Source: Agelaius tricolor
Taxonomy: Eukaryota; Chordata; Aves; Passeriformes; Icteridae
Direction of reading: 5' to 3'
Assembly: GCA_023055355.1 (NCBI GenBank)
Contig: JALJCS010000022.1
Coordinates: forward strand, 9,285,001-9,349,000
Length of the DNA: 64,000 nt
The position numbers were made by a program, and so were the translations under genes. This document shows positions 1-13,042 of this stretch, piece by piece. Position 1 is the stretch's first letter. Each line of letters starts with the position of its first letter. The notes under the pieces were generated by a model. The model had not been told where the DNA came from. It did not search any database and saw only the letters and a program-made list of their open reading frames with translations.

Positions 1-3000
1 TGTGCATCAAGGGCTTTGGAGATGGAAATGTCTGCATAAATCCTGAGGCTGTTGATGGTGACAATGCTGGTTTAGAACCTGGGTGGAATTAGGGATGTTT
101 TTTCTTGGGATAATGGACTCATTTTGCTTTATTGCTCTGTCAGGCTTTACCCTTTGGTGTTGCTGTGCTGTAGCTCATAACTGGAATTACAATATCCACA
201 GCAGTAACTATTATTTCCTCAGCTCCCACTGGATAAACTCTGTGTAATGACCTCTGAGGATAATGTTTCTCCCAAAACCTGTGTGTTACCAGTTTACACA
301 AAATTGGGTCTAAACACCGTGGATGTTGTCGAAACACAAATCCTTTTGAATGCAATGAGATGGGAATTTAATGGCAGAGAACTTCAACTTTCTAGCTTTT
401 TATACAGCTTACCTGGGGCAATGCCAAATCTATCTATATGTATTTAAAATTGCCTATTACCATTTAATTCTTTTGCTGGACCTTAGACACATCCTAGTTT
501 GAATTCCTGACATCTCTCCAAAATCTGTAAATCGAGGAAGATAAAGCAGGATGCCAAAAATCTCTCTCCAATGCAAAAATGAATTGAAAGGAAGGAGCAG
601 GGTGAGAAGAAAACATTAAATGTTGTTAGTTAGGGATGACAAGGCAAGCCCATGGGTGTTGGTGCCCCTGGGTGCTGCTGGCAGGGGAGCAGAGCTCGAG
701 GGCAGCACCTGGAGCACACAAATGTGTGAGCAATTTGTGCATCTCTGGCTGCCTTCCTAGGGGACAAAAGGATGGGGTTATCACAAAAGGCACCTGGCTT
801 CATTTTAGAGTTTACTTCACCTCAAAGGCCATACAGGTTTTGAACTGTTCTTTTGAATAAGCTGTAAAACCCCAGAGGGGCCACTTTGACTTCTACAAAT
901 GCTGTAGAGAGCATGAAACCAGTTGGTATTTGGGTGGTTTTTTTGGCCATGTTGGTTTTTTTGGTTTGTTTGTTGAACATCTCTGTGACTTTAGACAACA
1001 TACTTCAACTATGTGCATCTCCCCTCTTTGATCTACTTTACTAGGACACACAAACTTTAGTGAGTACTTGATGCTGTGCTAATGAAATCATAACAATATT
1101 TCCTCATGTTCATTTAACTGGGCTTTTTTTTTCTCCAAAAGTTGTTGCAAAACCAATTAAATCATGTTATTGCTATTTAGCAATCCTACTAAGTATCCCA
1201 TCATTGTGTAAAGTAGATACAAAAATTCCTTTCTACTCCACCAAAATTGTTTGTGTTTTAATTTACTGGAACCTTACAGCAAATATAGTAGTTTACAGAT
1301 TCTGAAGAATCAGAGAAATTCTCAGACCACCACACTTCAACACACATCACTCAATTCAAGTTACAGTGACAGCTGAGCATTTCTGTATTGGAAAATATAT
1401 TTGAAGCATTTGGGGAATAGCTTATGGAGTTTTTTAAAGCCATGCTTGTTATTTATTTATTTCGGGTCTCAATAAAATTCTAGGTTTTCTAGTAGGGCAT
1501 GTTGGTTTGACAGTGACTAACAGTGTGCCTAAATTTATTTCTGTCTCTGTTTCACACAGAAATAATGCATTTCCCAGGGTGATCTGTCCCCTGCCTTCTT
1601 TCTGTTCCCAGGATTCAGTCCTGCCTTCCCTTTTCCCTCTCTTGGGTCTCCAGATATCCCTGCTGATCCCAGAGGGGTTGAGCACTCTGCAGGCTTGGGG
1701 AGATGTGAAATTTGTCCTTGGTGTTTGACAGGCCCTGGTGAAAACCCAGCTCTTTGCAGAGTCAATGTTCTGGTGGGATCTCAGCAATAATGTTGATTCT
1801 GAGGCCACGGCCAGGAGCTGCTTTGCTCTGTTTGCTCTCCTTTTGACTTTGATGTGCTCAGATAGAGCATCCCTGACCCACTGCTATTCACAGATTTCCC
1901 TTTTTTTTTGTACCTCTTGTGGGCTTTTCACTTGACATTCTCAAGCAATACAACAGAGAAGAGAAGGTGAGAGCTGCAGCACTCAGGGTCCTTGTTCCAG
2001 GCAATTGCCATGCAGCAGTGTTCATGGAGCTTGAATGTCAAGCATTTTAATAATCTCACCCTGCCTGACCAAGATTTAGTTATTAATAAGAACAGTGTTC
2101 CACAGCTGTAAGCCCAACATGTGCATGAAAAAATATTGCTGTTTTTATTTATTATCAGTTCTGCTTAACATTCCAGGGTTTAAAGGCCAGTGAAGAGTCT
2201 GATCCCATTAGATATATAATAAAATTTTAAGGAAATAAATATTCCCTGTCATGTAGTCTAAGGGAAGGTTCCTTGTTCCATGTTCTCAGTTGTTGTTACA
2301 CATACCCAAAATATTGATGTCTGCTATTGCAATGCCAGATATTTGTTAATATCTCAGATATGTCTGGTTTATAAGCATGTTAATCTGGTTGGATAAGTGT
2401 TTTTTACAGCCCTGGGGTTGTTCATGTAAGCCAGCAGAGCACCTGGGGGAGGCCACCTCTGCCCAGGACATGCAGAGATGGTGATCAGGATCCACCATCC
2501 AGCCTAAACTGATTTATTTATGGCTTCTCTTGTAACTGTGGCAGGGCCATGCTAGAACGGCAAAATTCAGCAAAGCAAGGAACATCCTCAAAGGGGAGCT
2601 TTGCTGAGATCAGTGGCAGGAAAAGTGTTCCATGGATTAAATCAAGCAGCAAAGCTGCCCCAAGGCTTGCCATGGATTGTGCAGAGGTTCCTCAGCTGCT
2701 CCCAGCACCAGCTCCATGGGAACAGTTTTCCACACAAGACCAGGCTAGTGCAGCTCCTAGGAAGAAACCTCTCCCAACTTCTTTTTGCACTTAAAAAATG
2801 TGAAAGTGCAAGGACAAGATGATGGATGCAGGGAGAACTGAGTGTGCCACAATGTTATAAATGGCCATTTCTACAGAGTACTTCATTGTGACACATTTAT
2901 TGGTGCTGTTTTCCAGAGGCTGCCCATAGTTAAAATCATATATCTTGGGGACAAAGCTTTGCACACTGCCATCCACATATGGCTCATTCTGGAAACAAAA

Positions 3001-6000
3001 GCAATTGAGTTCAAAAAGGCATTTTTTTTCTTGCAGCCACTGATGCCTCAAACCATGGAAATATATTTTCAGTAATTAATCTGTGCAGTTCATAATAACC
3101 CAACAGATGCAGAGTGGTGGGAGTTTCTTTTCAGAGCACTGGAGAGTTTCCAGCAGAAGCAACTCAACTGTTAAGCACCAACAGGGGAGATGAGAACCAG
3201 ACATGACCCCTTCCTTTGGTATTGGCCTGCTCTGTGCTGGACTCTCACTTGAACCCAAAATTTTGGGACTCCAGGAATTATATATCCACAAGGACCACGT
3301 AACACATCTAAGGGAAAATAAGTTTTAAAGTTATTATCACTCTGGAACAGAGAATGCAACTTTGAAATTATTTTGTATAATAAAACACAGACTACCTGTT
3401 CAAGAGCCATTGATCATCTCAACTGCTCATCTCCTGCTGTCCCTGGGCTTAAAAGAGATGTGGTTTTTGGGTTTTTTTTCCCTGGTTTATGACACTGATT
3501 TTTATCAAACCTCCAATGCTCAAATCAAAAGAAAACCCAATACTTGAGTAGAGGGAGGAGTGGAAGAGGGATGATACAATATATTTGCCACTCCTGTGCT
3601 CCTCAGCCACCTTGACATATTTGCATCTGCTTCTTCACCTATATCTTAGTTGGGTGTCCAAATATTCTGTATAAAAAATTGAAGTGAAATATTCTCGTGC
3701 TAAGTCAGAGGAAGGTGATTGCCCCTGAGGGATTCTCAGCCCGTGCTCAGAGCTGGGTACCACCACTGAGCCTCTTGCTCTGCCTCAAGGAATTTCCCCC
3801 CTCTCTGCTCTCCCTCCACATGGAGAAGTGGTTCCTGTTTGCCCCATTTTCACCTCCTGGCAGTCACAGCACTCCTGGCTTGGCTCTTCCACCGTGTCAT
3901 GGAGTCAGGGACTCGTTTAGTTTGGAAAAGCCCTGCAGGCTGTGTCTCCTCCTCCTGCTAACATTGCTTTTCCATGGGGACAGTGCTGGTGTGAGAACTT
4001 CCCTATCTCAGGGAGAGCCCAAAAAACAGAAGGAGTTTTGTGCTATGATAGTGATCAATGTTTTGAAGTCACTGCAGAAAATCCAGGTGGTCTCTAAAGA
4101 GATAGGTGATGAGACAACAAAATAAGTTTTCATTACATTGCTACACCCAAGGTAGTACTAAACAGGATGGGATTTCCCCTATGGAAAGAAGAGCAGGAAA
4201 TATAACAAAATCACTTTTTTAGCCAGTTAAAGTGGCTAAAGACAGCCACTGGCTTGTGCCATCCATGTCTAGGTAAAACCTTTTTAACTGTTTTTCCTTC
4301 AGTTTGACATTAGGTTCTCTGCCCAGGCTGCACTTTCAGTCTCAATCTACATTTTACAAGCTCAGACAAATATCTTTATGCATTTTCCCCATGGTTTCAT
4401 AATTTTTCAGTGACCTTGTAAATGTCTTCACTTACTTTATTGTGCTTTTTAAAACCTCTCTTTAAATCTCTTCTTTGTTGTATTGTCTCATATTTTTTTT
4501 AAAGAAACTCATAGAATTTAGCTTTGAGGCTGATAGGCAGTGAAATAGAAATGGGACCAAATGACACAGCTGTTGACTGCTTTCCTAGGACTTGTCCTAC
4601 TTTTGCTTGTAAAAATTCTAAAGTTTCTCTCCCAGTGACAACTTTGATTACAGAAGTGACTTGATTCAGAATGTATCTGTTAAAAACACAATTATAATTG
4701 ATTTTTAATGTGAAAAACATAAACCTATTGATTTTGTTTTTATTTTCACATCTCTTTAGGTTTCTTTTTTTCTTCTCAAATTGATCTTCAGGTTAACTAT
4801 TTTATTTTAATTGAAATAATCGAAATGTTGATGGTTCTTAGTGGAGCTACTTTTTCAGTGAGGCAGGTCCTCAAATGCAGTAACTCAGGGTAGAAGGGAT
4901 CATGAGGAGCTTACATGTGAGATGTCATTCATTTTCCCTCTAAAGACAGAAGTTAAACAACAAATTTAACCCAGAATTATTCCTGTTGAGGTTCAGTACT
5001 TATTTTTCTGTTTACATGAAGAATTTTTCAGTGCAGTCAATAATTTTCTCATTGTGGAATAAGGTGTACAGCACATGCAATAAATCCCATGCAGCGGATG
5101 GGGAGATCAATGAATAAACAAAAGAACAAAATCACCTTGTAGAAAGATGTAAAATCTCCCAAATATTATTTTTTTTTGTATTCTTTATTTATTTTTTATT
5201 TAATAATATGCTAGCTGCAAAAGAAGTTCAGGCTTTTGACTACACCAAATGGCCTTTTTAGTCAATCCTTTGAAGATTCTTTAGAATCATTGTATAGATG
5301 TTAGTATTGAACATTTTTAGCTCAATGTATTAATTAGCACTGAGCATTTTCAGAGCTCTCTAGGAGAAGAATATTTTCTGCCCAAACTGGGGAAAGAGCT
5401 CAGAGGTCCTGTGCTCCTGCAGCAGGGAAGGAGATGACAGCATAGGTGCCTGTATATTATTTTGTTGCTTTAAACTTCAGGCTATTATTTTATATTTTTT
5501 TTTTGGTTAGAGCTGTGGCTCTTTGTATCACTTTTCATGGCTGTGCAGATCTAGCCTGCCTTAGGGCAGCGATTTTCTGGGCTTCAGAGAACTCTTGTGT
5601 AAGTGGGAAAAGAGGATAAACAAACACACTGGTTAGCCAGCCAAGATAAATTATAGGACTGCTCTTGCATAACATCTTGCTCTCTGTATTTATAAGCATA
5701 AAGAACCATCTCAAGTTGCTTTAGGTTCCTCAGAGGAAGAAGAGCAATGTCTTTGGGGAGAGGTAAATAGACATTTTTCTCTACTTCAAGAGAAAAATAT
5801 CCTTTTCTTACCATTATCTAGATCATAGTTTCCAGTGGGAACTCTAAGTAAAAAATTGCAGGTGTTTATACCCTAAAGAGTTCTATACATCAAATGCTTT
5901 GATAAAGACATGACAACAGTCATTAGGATTGTTGCTCCTGTCAGAACTTGGGATGAAGTTTTCAAAAGTAGTCAGCCTCCTTGTTCTGCTCTACTTCAGT

Positions 6001-8063
6001 GCAAATAAGGATAAAATCTGAATATCCAGATATATCTAAATGTTTAAAAAGGAGTTGCCAGCCCCCAAACCCCTCCAGCAGATATTTGTCTGTGTGTGTT
6101 TAGCAGCCCTCAGCTGGTTCTGTCCATCTATTTCTTGATGTGCAATTTTTAATATGAACACAGGGTTTAATGACAAACTGCCTTTTGTTGTGAACCTTAA
6201 TTTGATGTCCCTAGCTCTCATCCTGAAGAGATGAGATCCTCTCATCCTGTGGACAAACAGCCTCATTCTCTTTGGAATTCCCAGTTTTGCCTCCTTTTCT
6301 TGCATCCTTTTTTTGCTGTATCTGCCCTGAGCATCTCTACGCCAGGGTGACAATTCCAAGCCTGCTTAGCTTGGCTGCTTCTGAACCATTCTAGACCTCA
6401 GCTGATCTTTCTTTTTTCTCTCCTCTTTGACCTTTTACATTTCTCTTATTAATAGGGAGGTGCAGAAAGATGCAGACTTTTCTCTGAGATTTACTAATAG
6501 GCATCTTTTTCTTGAGGATCCTTCTCCTTCTGCTCATTCTCAGAAGCTCCTGTTACATTTTATGCTATCAGATACTTGTCAAGCTTATGTTTGCACCTCC
6601 CTGCTAATTACTGAGTAATAATTTATGTACATATTAACTACCCCAGTCTTCTTGTCTGATTTCAATGGCTTTATTGCCACTTCTGTTTTATGGATGACTC
6701 TTCATTAGGATCTGGATAGAGATATCACTGTAGGGCACTTTGTAGTGCTGTATTTCCAAAAATAAAACTGAACCATTTCAAACGTTGGTAGGACTTGAGG
6801 GTGTGTGTGAAAATCTTTGGAAAAGCAGAATGCCATTTTAAAAATGCAAAGTGTTTTTAGTACTTGAGCAAAGTGTTTATCACATTTCAGGTGTGGGTAG
6901 GAGGTACATGTATAGGGTGTAGTCTTCTCAGCTCCTGAAAACTACTGGTTATAGATCAATGTAACCCTTTAAATTGTATTTTTTCATTAACAAAAGAGAA
7001 AAATTGAAAGTATTTTTTCTTGGAATTTATGAATTAGGTGTTTACTTGTAAAGTTTTGGAACACATATGTTGATTTTGCTTGAAGTGTTGTTTTTTTTTC
7101 TTTGGTTTTTTTTTGTCACATTCTTCCCTTTTCAGTTTTGCTGCTGGGGAAAAAAAGCTCCCTGAAATAAGAAGGGAGCAGGGGAAATTTGATATCAAAT
7201 AATTTTTTAACCACTTTTTTTTTTTTTTAAATGAAGAATTTATTGTGATTTTGTTAAAAGCAGCCTGCTTTTCAGTGAGGTTTTCCAATCAGCTTTTGTT
7301 TGTCTTTAATACAGAACTTAAAATTATTGCAGTCATCCTTTGGACGTCCAGGCTGCCCAGGCACTGGGATTGTGGGAAGCTCAGGGGGACTGAAGGACGT
7401 GCCTGAGAGGGAACACTGGAGCTGTGTCCAATTCCAGCCCTCCCAGGAGCTGCAGTGTCATTGCTGGCACTCTTTCCATGTGGCTCTCAGCAATTGTTCC
7501 TGCTTTATTCCTGATAAGGCTCGCAGGGAGCAGTGGGGTGTCCTGGGGACCTGCTGTGGGGCAGACCCTGCGTTTCAGCCCCTGGCTCTGCCAACAATCA
7601 GAGATTGTCCCTTTCACTGTCCCTGACTTTGAAATGCCAGGCAGGGCACTGCAGGCTGAATTGTACAATTTGTGATTCTGAAATGCATAAATGTGCTTCT
7701 TTGTCTCCTTTTCATCTTTATGTCCTTTAGGACTTGCTTAGAAAAGAGTGGTCAGGTTAAGGCAAGATTCTGGCACTGAAACCACTCATTTTGAGGTGTT
7801 CAGTTCAAAATTACCTAATTACTGCCACTGATTCTTCACTGTGCAAAGTTCTTATGGAAATGTGTTACTTTTGGCTAAACTTTGGATGAAGCTATCCCTG
7901 GTCTAGAATGATCAGATTTTGGGTTATGTCCATGGCAATAAATGTATTTTCATTTACCAGGAAGGAAAAGGGAGGATCTCCTCCATTTCTTGTATCTTCT
8001 GCTGAACTTGAATAGGTGAATTTTGAAGGGAATTGGGGCTATGAGAAGCAGACATTTGATAAT
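1..8063. other. Noncoding AT-rich stretch, no gene supported
   Basis: I see no exon, RNA gene or recognisable transposon here. Open frames are short and unrelated to any protein family I know; the longest, 3697-4125 on the plus strand, is discussed among the rejected items. The sequence contains T/G-rich runs around 936-976, T-rich runs around 7085-7115, a T14 tract at 7215-7228, a 14-bp palindrome at 3254-3267 (CCCAAAATTTTGGG), and a 7-bp hairpin at 4231-4250 with stem AGTGGCT/AGCCACT and a 6-base loop. These are within what chance gives in AT-rich vertebrate DNA. The stretch is best read as intronic or intergenic. Confidence 0.55.
936..976. repeat. T/G-rich low-complexity tract
   Basis: Runs of GGTTTTTTT and TTGGTTTG are repeated several times, ending in a short (GTTT)n. 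It is low-complexity sequence with no sign of a longer element around it. Confidence 0.6.
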
Positions 8064-8198
8064 ATCATAGAACTATGGAATGGCTTGGATTGGATCATCT
8101 CCTCCCAACCCCCTGCCATAGGCAGGGACGCTTTCCACTGTCCCAGGTTCCTCCAAGGCCTGTCCAACCTGACCTTGAATGCTTCCAGAGATGGGACA
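8064..8198 (-). mobile_element. CR1 LINE 3' fragment, reverse orientation
   Basis: The plus strand opens with ATCATAGAACTATGGAATGG and continues through a line-up of CR1 landmarks: 'cccaaccccctgccat', 'ggcagggac', 'ctttccactgtcccaggtt' and 'ctgtccaacctgaccttgaa'. This is the reverse complement of the CR1 3' untranslated end, whose forward copy finishes with ATTCTRTG repeats. Only the 3' terminal part is present, as is usual for CR1 copies truncated at the 5' end during insertion. The copy is diverged and contains no coding sequence. Its inner edge runs into the 175-bp tandem duplication, with a few bases (GGACAG) shared. Confidence 0.92.
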
Positions 8199-8543
8199 GA
8201 ACAGATTGAAACATATTTCCATGTACTTTAAACGTATTTCTGTAAAATGTTTCATCAGCAATTAGAGGAAGAAACAGAATTTTACGTAGCAGGCTTGCTG
8301 CCAGGCTGCTTCCAGCACAGGAGGTGTTTAACCCCTTTTTTGCTGAATAATTTAGTGGATTGTGCAGTGGACAGAACATATTTAAACATATTTCCACATA
8401 TCTTAAATGTATTTCCATAAAATATTTCATCAGAAATTGGAGGAAGAAACAGAATTTTATGCAGCAGGCTTGCTGCCACGATGTTTCCAGCTCAGCATAC
8501 ATTTAACCCCTTTGTTGCTGAACAATTGAGTGGATTGTGCAGT
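8194..8543. repeat. Two-copy tandem duplication, 175-bp unit
   Basis: Unit 1 is 8194-8368 and unit 2 is 8369-8543. Anchors keep the same 175-base spacing: GGACAGAACA (8194/8369), ACATATTTCC (8211/8386) and GTGGATTGTGCAGT (8355/8530). By eye there are about 26 differences in 175 positions and no clear indel, so roughly 85% identity. Each unit contains 'gaggaagaaacagaatttta' and 'gcaggcttgctgcca'. Unit 1 starts inside the last bases of the adjacent CR1, which suggests the duplication is younger than that insertion. A minus-strand open frame crosses both units, but 175 is not a multiple of three and no protein family is recognisable. I do not recognise the unit as a known repeat. Confidence 0.9.
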
Positions 8544-10511
8544 GAGTAGGCAGGTGCTGGGCTTTTGGAATACTTCCTTCACACAAAACTCTCCTTTTTC
8601 TGTTGTGATCTGGCTAAGAGCCCAGTTCCCCCATTTAATGAATGAGTGACCAGGTACCAGGCACAGGAAAAGGACTGATCCCCCTTTCTTGATTTCATTG
8701 AACACTGCCCAATGTTCTGGGGGCTGACTGCTGCTCACACTCCCTGTCCTGGAAGATTCAAACCCTGTTTGCAGGACTGTAGACCCCAGCAGAAAGCAAA
8801 CATGAGGGATGAAGTGAGAGAGCTAAAATCACCTTGAATAATGGGGTTCCACTGCAATCACAGCTGGCCTTGCTCTTAGGGTAATGGAGCTGCTTGCAGG
8901 GGTTGGGCTGTAATGAAGTTTTGTGCTGTAGACAGGGGAATGTGATGTAATCAGACTGATGGAACAAAATCAGATATTCCAGGGAGAGGCAATTAATCCT
9001 TTGTTTAAAGACATTCAGATCAGCAAGACTTCTCCTGTTAAGGACATAAATAAGTCTTTAATGTGGACTTCATGATAGGTAACTCCTGCAGAGGCATCTA
9101 TCAACTGTGTATAATGGTAATTTGCAGCTCCCTGAGGAGTTTGAGACAACAGCTGACAATTTCTCAAGTTTTTTTTTTGCTGCTAGCATTCACAGCAGGG
9201 TTAGCCTCTTGCTCAAGAAGTGGGCCTGGCCCTTTAGAATATTGGGATCACTCTAATTTTCTACTGTTCTGAAGAAGATAAAGAGTTGGTCTGAAGAAAG
9301 TAAAAAGCTGGCTCTGAGAAATGATACATTGGAAAACTCCAAGCTTATGAAAAATTCTACATCAAGCTCCTGGTCCAGCTGTGCAAATAAAAAAAAAGGG
9401 CTGGACTGTCATTAGAGTTGCTTAATCAGAATAAGAACACTGCTCATTAGGACCCAATTCAGAATACTCATGCTTTGAGACAGATCTTAAAAAATAATTG
9501 CTTGACAAACACAGTTTCTTGTAATATGTTTCCCTATTATAAGCTGTGTGAGCAGTTTTATTCTTTTGTGGAAGTTCTCTACTACTTTTTCTTAGTTTTA
9601 CTGAGCTTGGAATTGCCAATTTAACCAATCATTATAAAGCTTTTGTAGCCAAAGTAATAAAAATCAGTATTTTGATGACCAACCTGCCACCAGTTGGCTC
9701 AGTCTGGTGGGTGCTCAGCCCATCTTGATGCCTCCAGGGCTCTCTGTGTCCAGGGAAAAGTGACTTTGGCACAGTCCACCCACTCATACAGCTCTCATTG
9801 TCTCTTAGGCAGCCTGTGTTAATTTAAGATTTCCTAATTCACATTTTCTTAAGATTTCTTAATTTTCTTCCTTGCCCCTTCTGTGCCAGCACCATGGATG
9901 GGTTGGTTATCAGTCAAGAAGTAGTAGATTCCCTTGTACGCAGCCTCAATAGTAAAATACAAAAAGAAAAAAGGCAAAATGACGTTTCTTTTTATTTTTA
10001 ATTTTTTATGTGACATTTTCATTGGACACATCAGAGAAAGCAGCAGGCAGGCTGTTTTGGCCTTAAATTTTGGAAATAGAAGTAGCAGATAATTCAGATT
10101 CAAACAGATGTAGATCAGCATAAAAGATGCTGTTTTGGGAAAGCCAGTGTCATTAGCTAATCAAGAAACCTCACATTTCTGTCTAACTGCTTTTTTTTGC
10201 TGGATCTCTTGAGGCTGCCAGCAGCAATCACTTTGTTAACCAGAAAACAAAATGGTAATTGAGAATTCACTTAAAAATGCAACTTTCTGAATAAATCCAG
10301 GTCCAGAACAAAAAATTATGCAGGCCTAATGGATTATGTTAAAAAGGAAGACCTAGAGGGTGAGATTAATCACAGTGAAAAGTGCTGAAGGAGTTTCATT
10401 GAATGTTTGAGGAATGAAGAATGTGAATTATTAGCAAAAAACCCCACAAACTAAAACTAAAATGAACCTAAAACTGGAGCAGAAACCTGAAAGCTTTAAA
10501 ATGGGAAGAAA
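8544..10511. other. Noncoding stretch, no gene supported
   Basis: This is ordinary AT-rich sequence without recognisable repeats or exons. A short A-rich run lies near 9388-9400, and T-rich or A-rich sequence lies near 9960-10010. Nothing else stands out. Confidence 0.5.
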
Positions 10512-10545
10512 TCAGCATCAGCCCCTGTCTTGGGGCTGATGCTGA
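10512..10545. repeat. Perfect inverted repeat: 14-bp stem, 6-base loop
   Basis: The left arm 10512-10525 (TCAGCATCAGCCCC) and right arm 10532-10545 (GGGGCTGATGCTGA) are exact reverse complements around the loop TGTCTT. The stem ends sharply: the next outward pair (10511 and 10546) does not match. The arms are GC-rich in an AT-rich neighbourhood. Under equal base frequencies, a 14-bp stem with a 3-8 base loop is expected about 0.001 times in 64 kb. The structure is shorter than a typical microRNA precursor, so I do not call an RNA gene. Confidence 0.9.
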
Positions 10546-12403
10546 GACCCATAAATCTGGAATTGCTCGTGTGTGATGCTGAGCAGAGGCAAAGGAGGAA
10601 ACCTAAAACCACACCAGCCCCCACAGCTGTCTCTGCTGTGTTCGTGCCCCTCAAATCAGTGTCAGTGATTAAACATGCGGGTATTTAACCCAGACCAAAT
10701 TCAAAACATGAGCTTCCTGCAGCCCCTCTGCCCTCAGGAGTGTTCCCATCAAGGTTTCCTTTGCTTTGAAGTTGAACCTGTTCATGTGAAGTCTTAAAGC
10801 CTTGTTTTGTCTTGTGTTTATCTCTTGGAAACAAGTCAGATGTGATGTGGAGGGCAGCCAGGCTTTGCAGCCCTCCCCAGAGCTGGGTGGGACCATGTGC
10901 AGGACATGGTGGGGACACTGTGGTGGCACTGCCCATGCACTCCTGTGGGTGTGAGTGAGCACAGGGCACCCAGGCTGAGCTTCTGGAAGGAAAATTGCAT
11001 TTCCTGTTTCCTAAGGAGGAAAGAGAAGCTTACAAATGTAATTGGGTGTAGAGACAGATCTGGTGACTTTGTGCTGTCCTAAAGCAGGTTACTGTTTTAA
11101 ACTGTTATGAAGGTGGGAAGATTCTCCTAATCTTTACATTATCTAATTTTTTGGCTTATTTTTAACAGTTCATTCTAATTTAGGTTCCTAGTTTAGTTTT
11201 CTAGAATATACACAAGACTTCCTATATCTGTTGTGTTAAAGGAGGTGAAAACCTTTTGCTTTCCACACTCTATTAGAGCAGGACTGTGTGGATGATCTCC
11301 CCAAGATTCAGTCCTAAGGTGACATTTAGCTCCATTTTCCACCTGAAATTTTAATGGGATATTCTAAATTGATTCTCCTTATCCTCTGGGCTCATCTGTG
11401 TGCTGGCTTGAGGGGCCAAGGGCTGGAGGCTCAATATTGCAGGGCTGGATCAGTTGATTGCTAAGTTCAGCCACACAGCAGGATCATTTTGCTTTCCTTC
11501 CTTCAGATGTTTGGTTTGACCCAGGCATTCTGCCCCAGAGACCCCCTGGTTCCTGAGAACCTCTCCTAAAGATTCACATTCCAAAATAAAGAGGAAAGGA
11601 AAACCATTCCAAAAGAGGAAAGGATAACCCATCCATTTATAGCTGTGATGTTGGCAGAGTCCCCAAGAAGTAAATTCCCCTGCCACACTCTCAAAGTCTG
11701 AGTGCTGAGTAACTCAGCCCATTTTCAGAGTAGATTTTAATTCTGTTCATTAATTTGTAAAGCAATTACATACTCATGTAAAGTCAGCATGCTTCAAAGA
11801 CACAACTGAAAAACCAAAAGGATTGAAAAATAGCTACAAGGCACAAGTGTGTTAAATTTCCAGTTTTTAAAACTAACCTTGCAAATGCATAAATGTTCTG
11901 TTAAATCATACAAATCATAAAAGAAAATACATATGTTAAACCCATCATCCTTGTTTCTTTGCAGAGTTTACATAAAGTAAATTAAATTAATATTTCCACA
12001 ACATGAAAGTGGCTTTTTTATATAGATTAGTGGACTCAATTCTCTGTTCACGCTGCATTTGCTGTTCTCAATCTGTCAATGGCAGCCTTATTACACCTGA
12101 TTCATGTGTGACATTGTTCTCTGCTGTGTAGGAGCTGAGCTGTGTTGAATGGGTCAATAGTGAATCGATCCTGATTAACTCTGGGCATTTCTCTCATGGA
12201 TCTGCTGCTGCTTGAGGTGTCCTCACTGGGCAGCAGGACAGGGTGGTGACACTGGTGGTGACACTCCTCTCTTAGGCCTGCAACATTTGCAGCAGATGTG
12301 AGGCATTTTAGTTCCTTTAAGCTGCATTTGCTGCTTGTAATCAGGATATGGCTTCCATTTAATTGTAATATTTATAAATCTTTATATGTTATTAATGAGT
12401 AAA
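10546..12403. other. Noncoding stretch with a 12-bp micro-duplication
   Basis: No gene is supported. A GC-richer patch occurs around 10850-10960. GGTGGTGACACT is present twice in tandem at 12242-12265. Otherwise I see only AT-rich single-copy-looking sequence. Confidence 0.5.
12242..12265. repeat. Two exact 12-bp tandem copies
   Basis: GGTGGTGACACT is repeated twice without a gap or mismatch. The exact identity points to a recent slippage event. Confidence 0.85.
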
Positions 12404-12463
12404 AATCACAAAATTTATTTTGGTTGGAAAAGACCTCTAAGAACACTGAGTCCAACCTTTAAC
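12404..12463 (-). mobile_element. CR1 LINE 3' scrap, reverse orientation
   Basis: The plus strand reads 'aaatcacaaaattt', then 'ggttggaaaagacctctaag', then 'gagtccaacctttaac'. This matches the reverse complement of the CR1 3' end (the part often reading 'ggttggaaaagacctctaag' followed by 'tccaacc'). Only about 60 bases can be recognised, and the boundaries are approximate. Confidence 0.75.
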
Positions 12464-13020
12464 TGATTCCCACAGATTAGGGTTTGATCTATGGTGGGTT
12501 CATGGGAGCAGTTTCATGGCCTTTGGTTTTTTATTCATATGGATAATTCTATCAGAATATAACATGTGTGGAATTGAGGTCTACCCTGCACATTCTCACA
12601 GGGATTTCTTATTTGTTTAAATTCTGACTTCACTGGAATTGAAAATGGAGAAAATAAGTTCCACAAACATTATGAAGCCATTTCTTCAGTCTTACCAGTA
12701 TAAAAGCTTACATCTGAAATTGTATCACCTACTTTAGGCATAATTAGAATAAAGCACAGTTGTTTTCTAGATGTGGCAAGCTTGGCCTTGCAAACTGGTG
12801 TGCAGAAGGCATTTGTGCTTCAGTAATTTAAATTCATTTTTTCATTTAGGAAAATTACCAGATAATTATGTTTAGTGCATTGCAGATGTACAAAATCAGC
12901 TTGTGGCAGGGGCAACCAGGTTGTGTTGCAGGCAGCTCTGGCTGCTGGAGCTTTGCAATTTGCAGTTGTCACTGCACTGGGGCGTGAGGGAGCAGCTCTG
13001 ATGGGCACCCTTAAATTCAG

Positions 13021-13042
13021 TGTATGGGTGGTGTATGGGTGG
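13021..13042. repeat. Two exact 11-bp tandem copies
   Basis: TGTATGGGTGG is repeated twice back to back, a micro-duplication. Confidence 0.85.

Noticed and set aside
3697..4125. 142-codon open frame on the plus strand with a leucine-rich start
   Set aside because: No recognisable domain, no promoter or splice context, and leucine-rich peptides arise easily from the pyrimidine-rich sequence present here. It stays a chance frame unless transcripts show otherwise.
8095..8502. 135-codon minus-strand frame spanning CR1 and the 175-bp units
   Set aside because: Explained by reverse CR1 plus a tandem duplication whose length is not a multiple of three.
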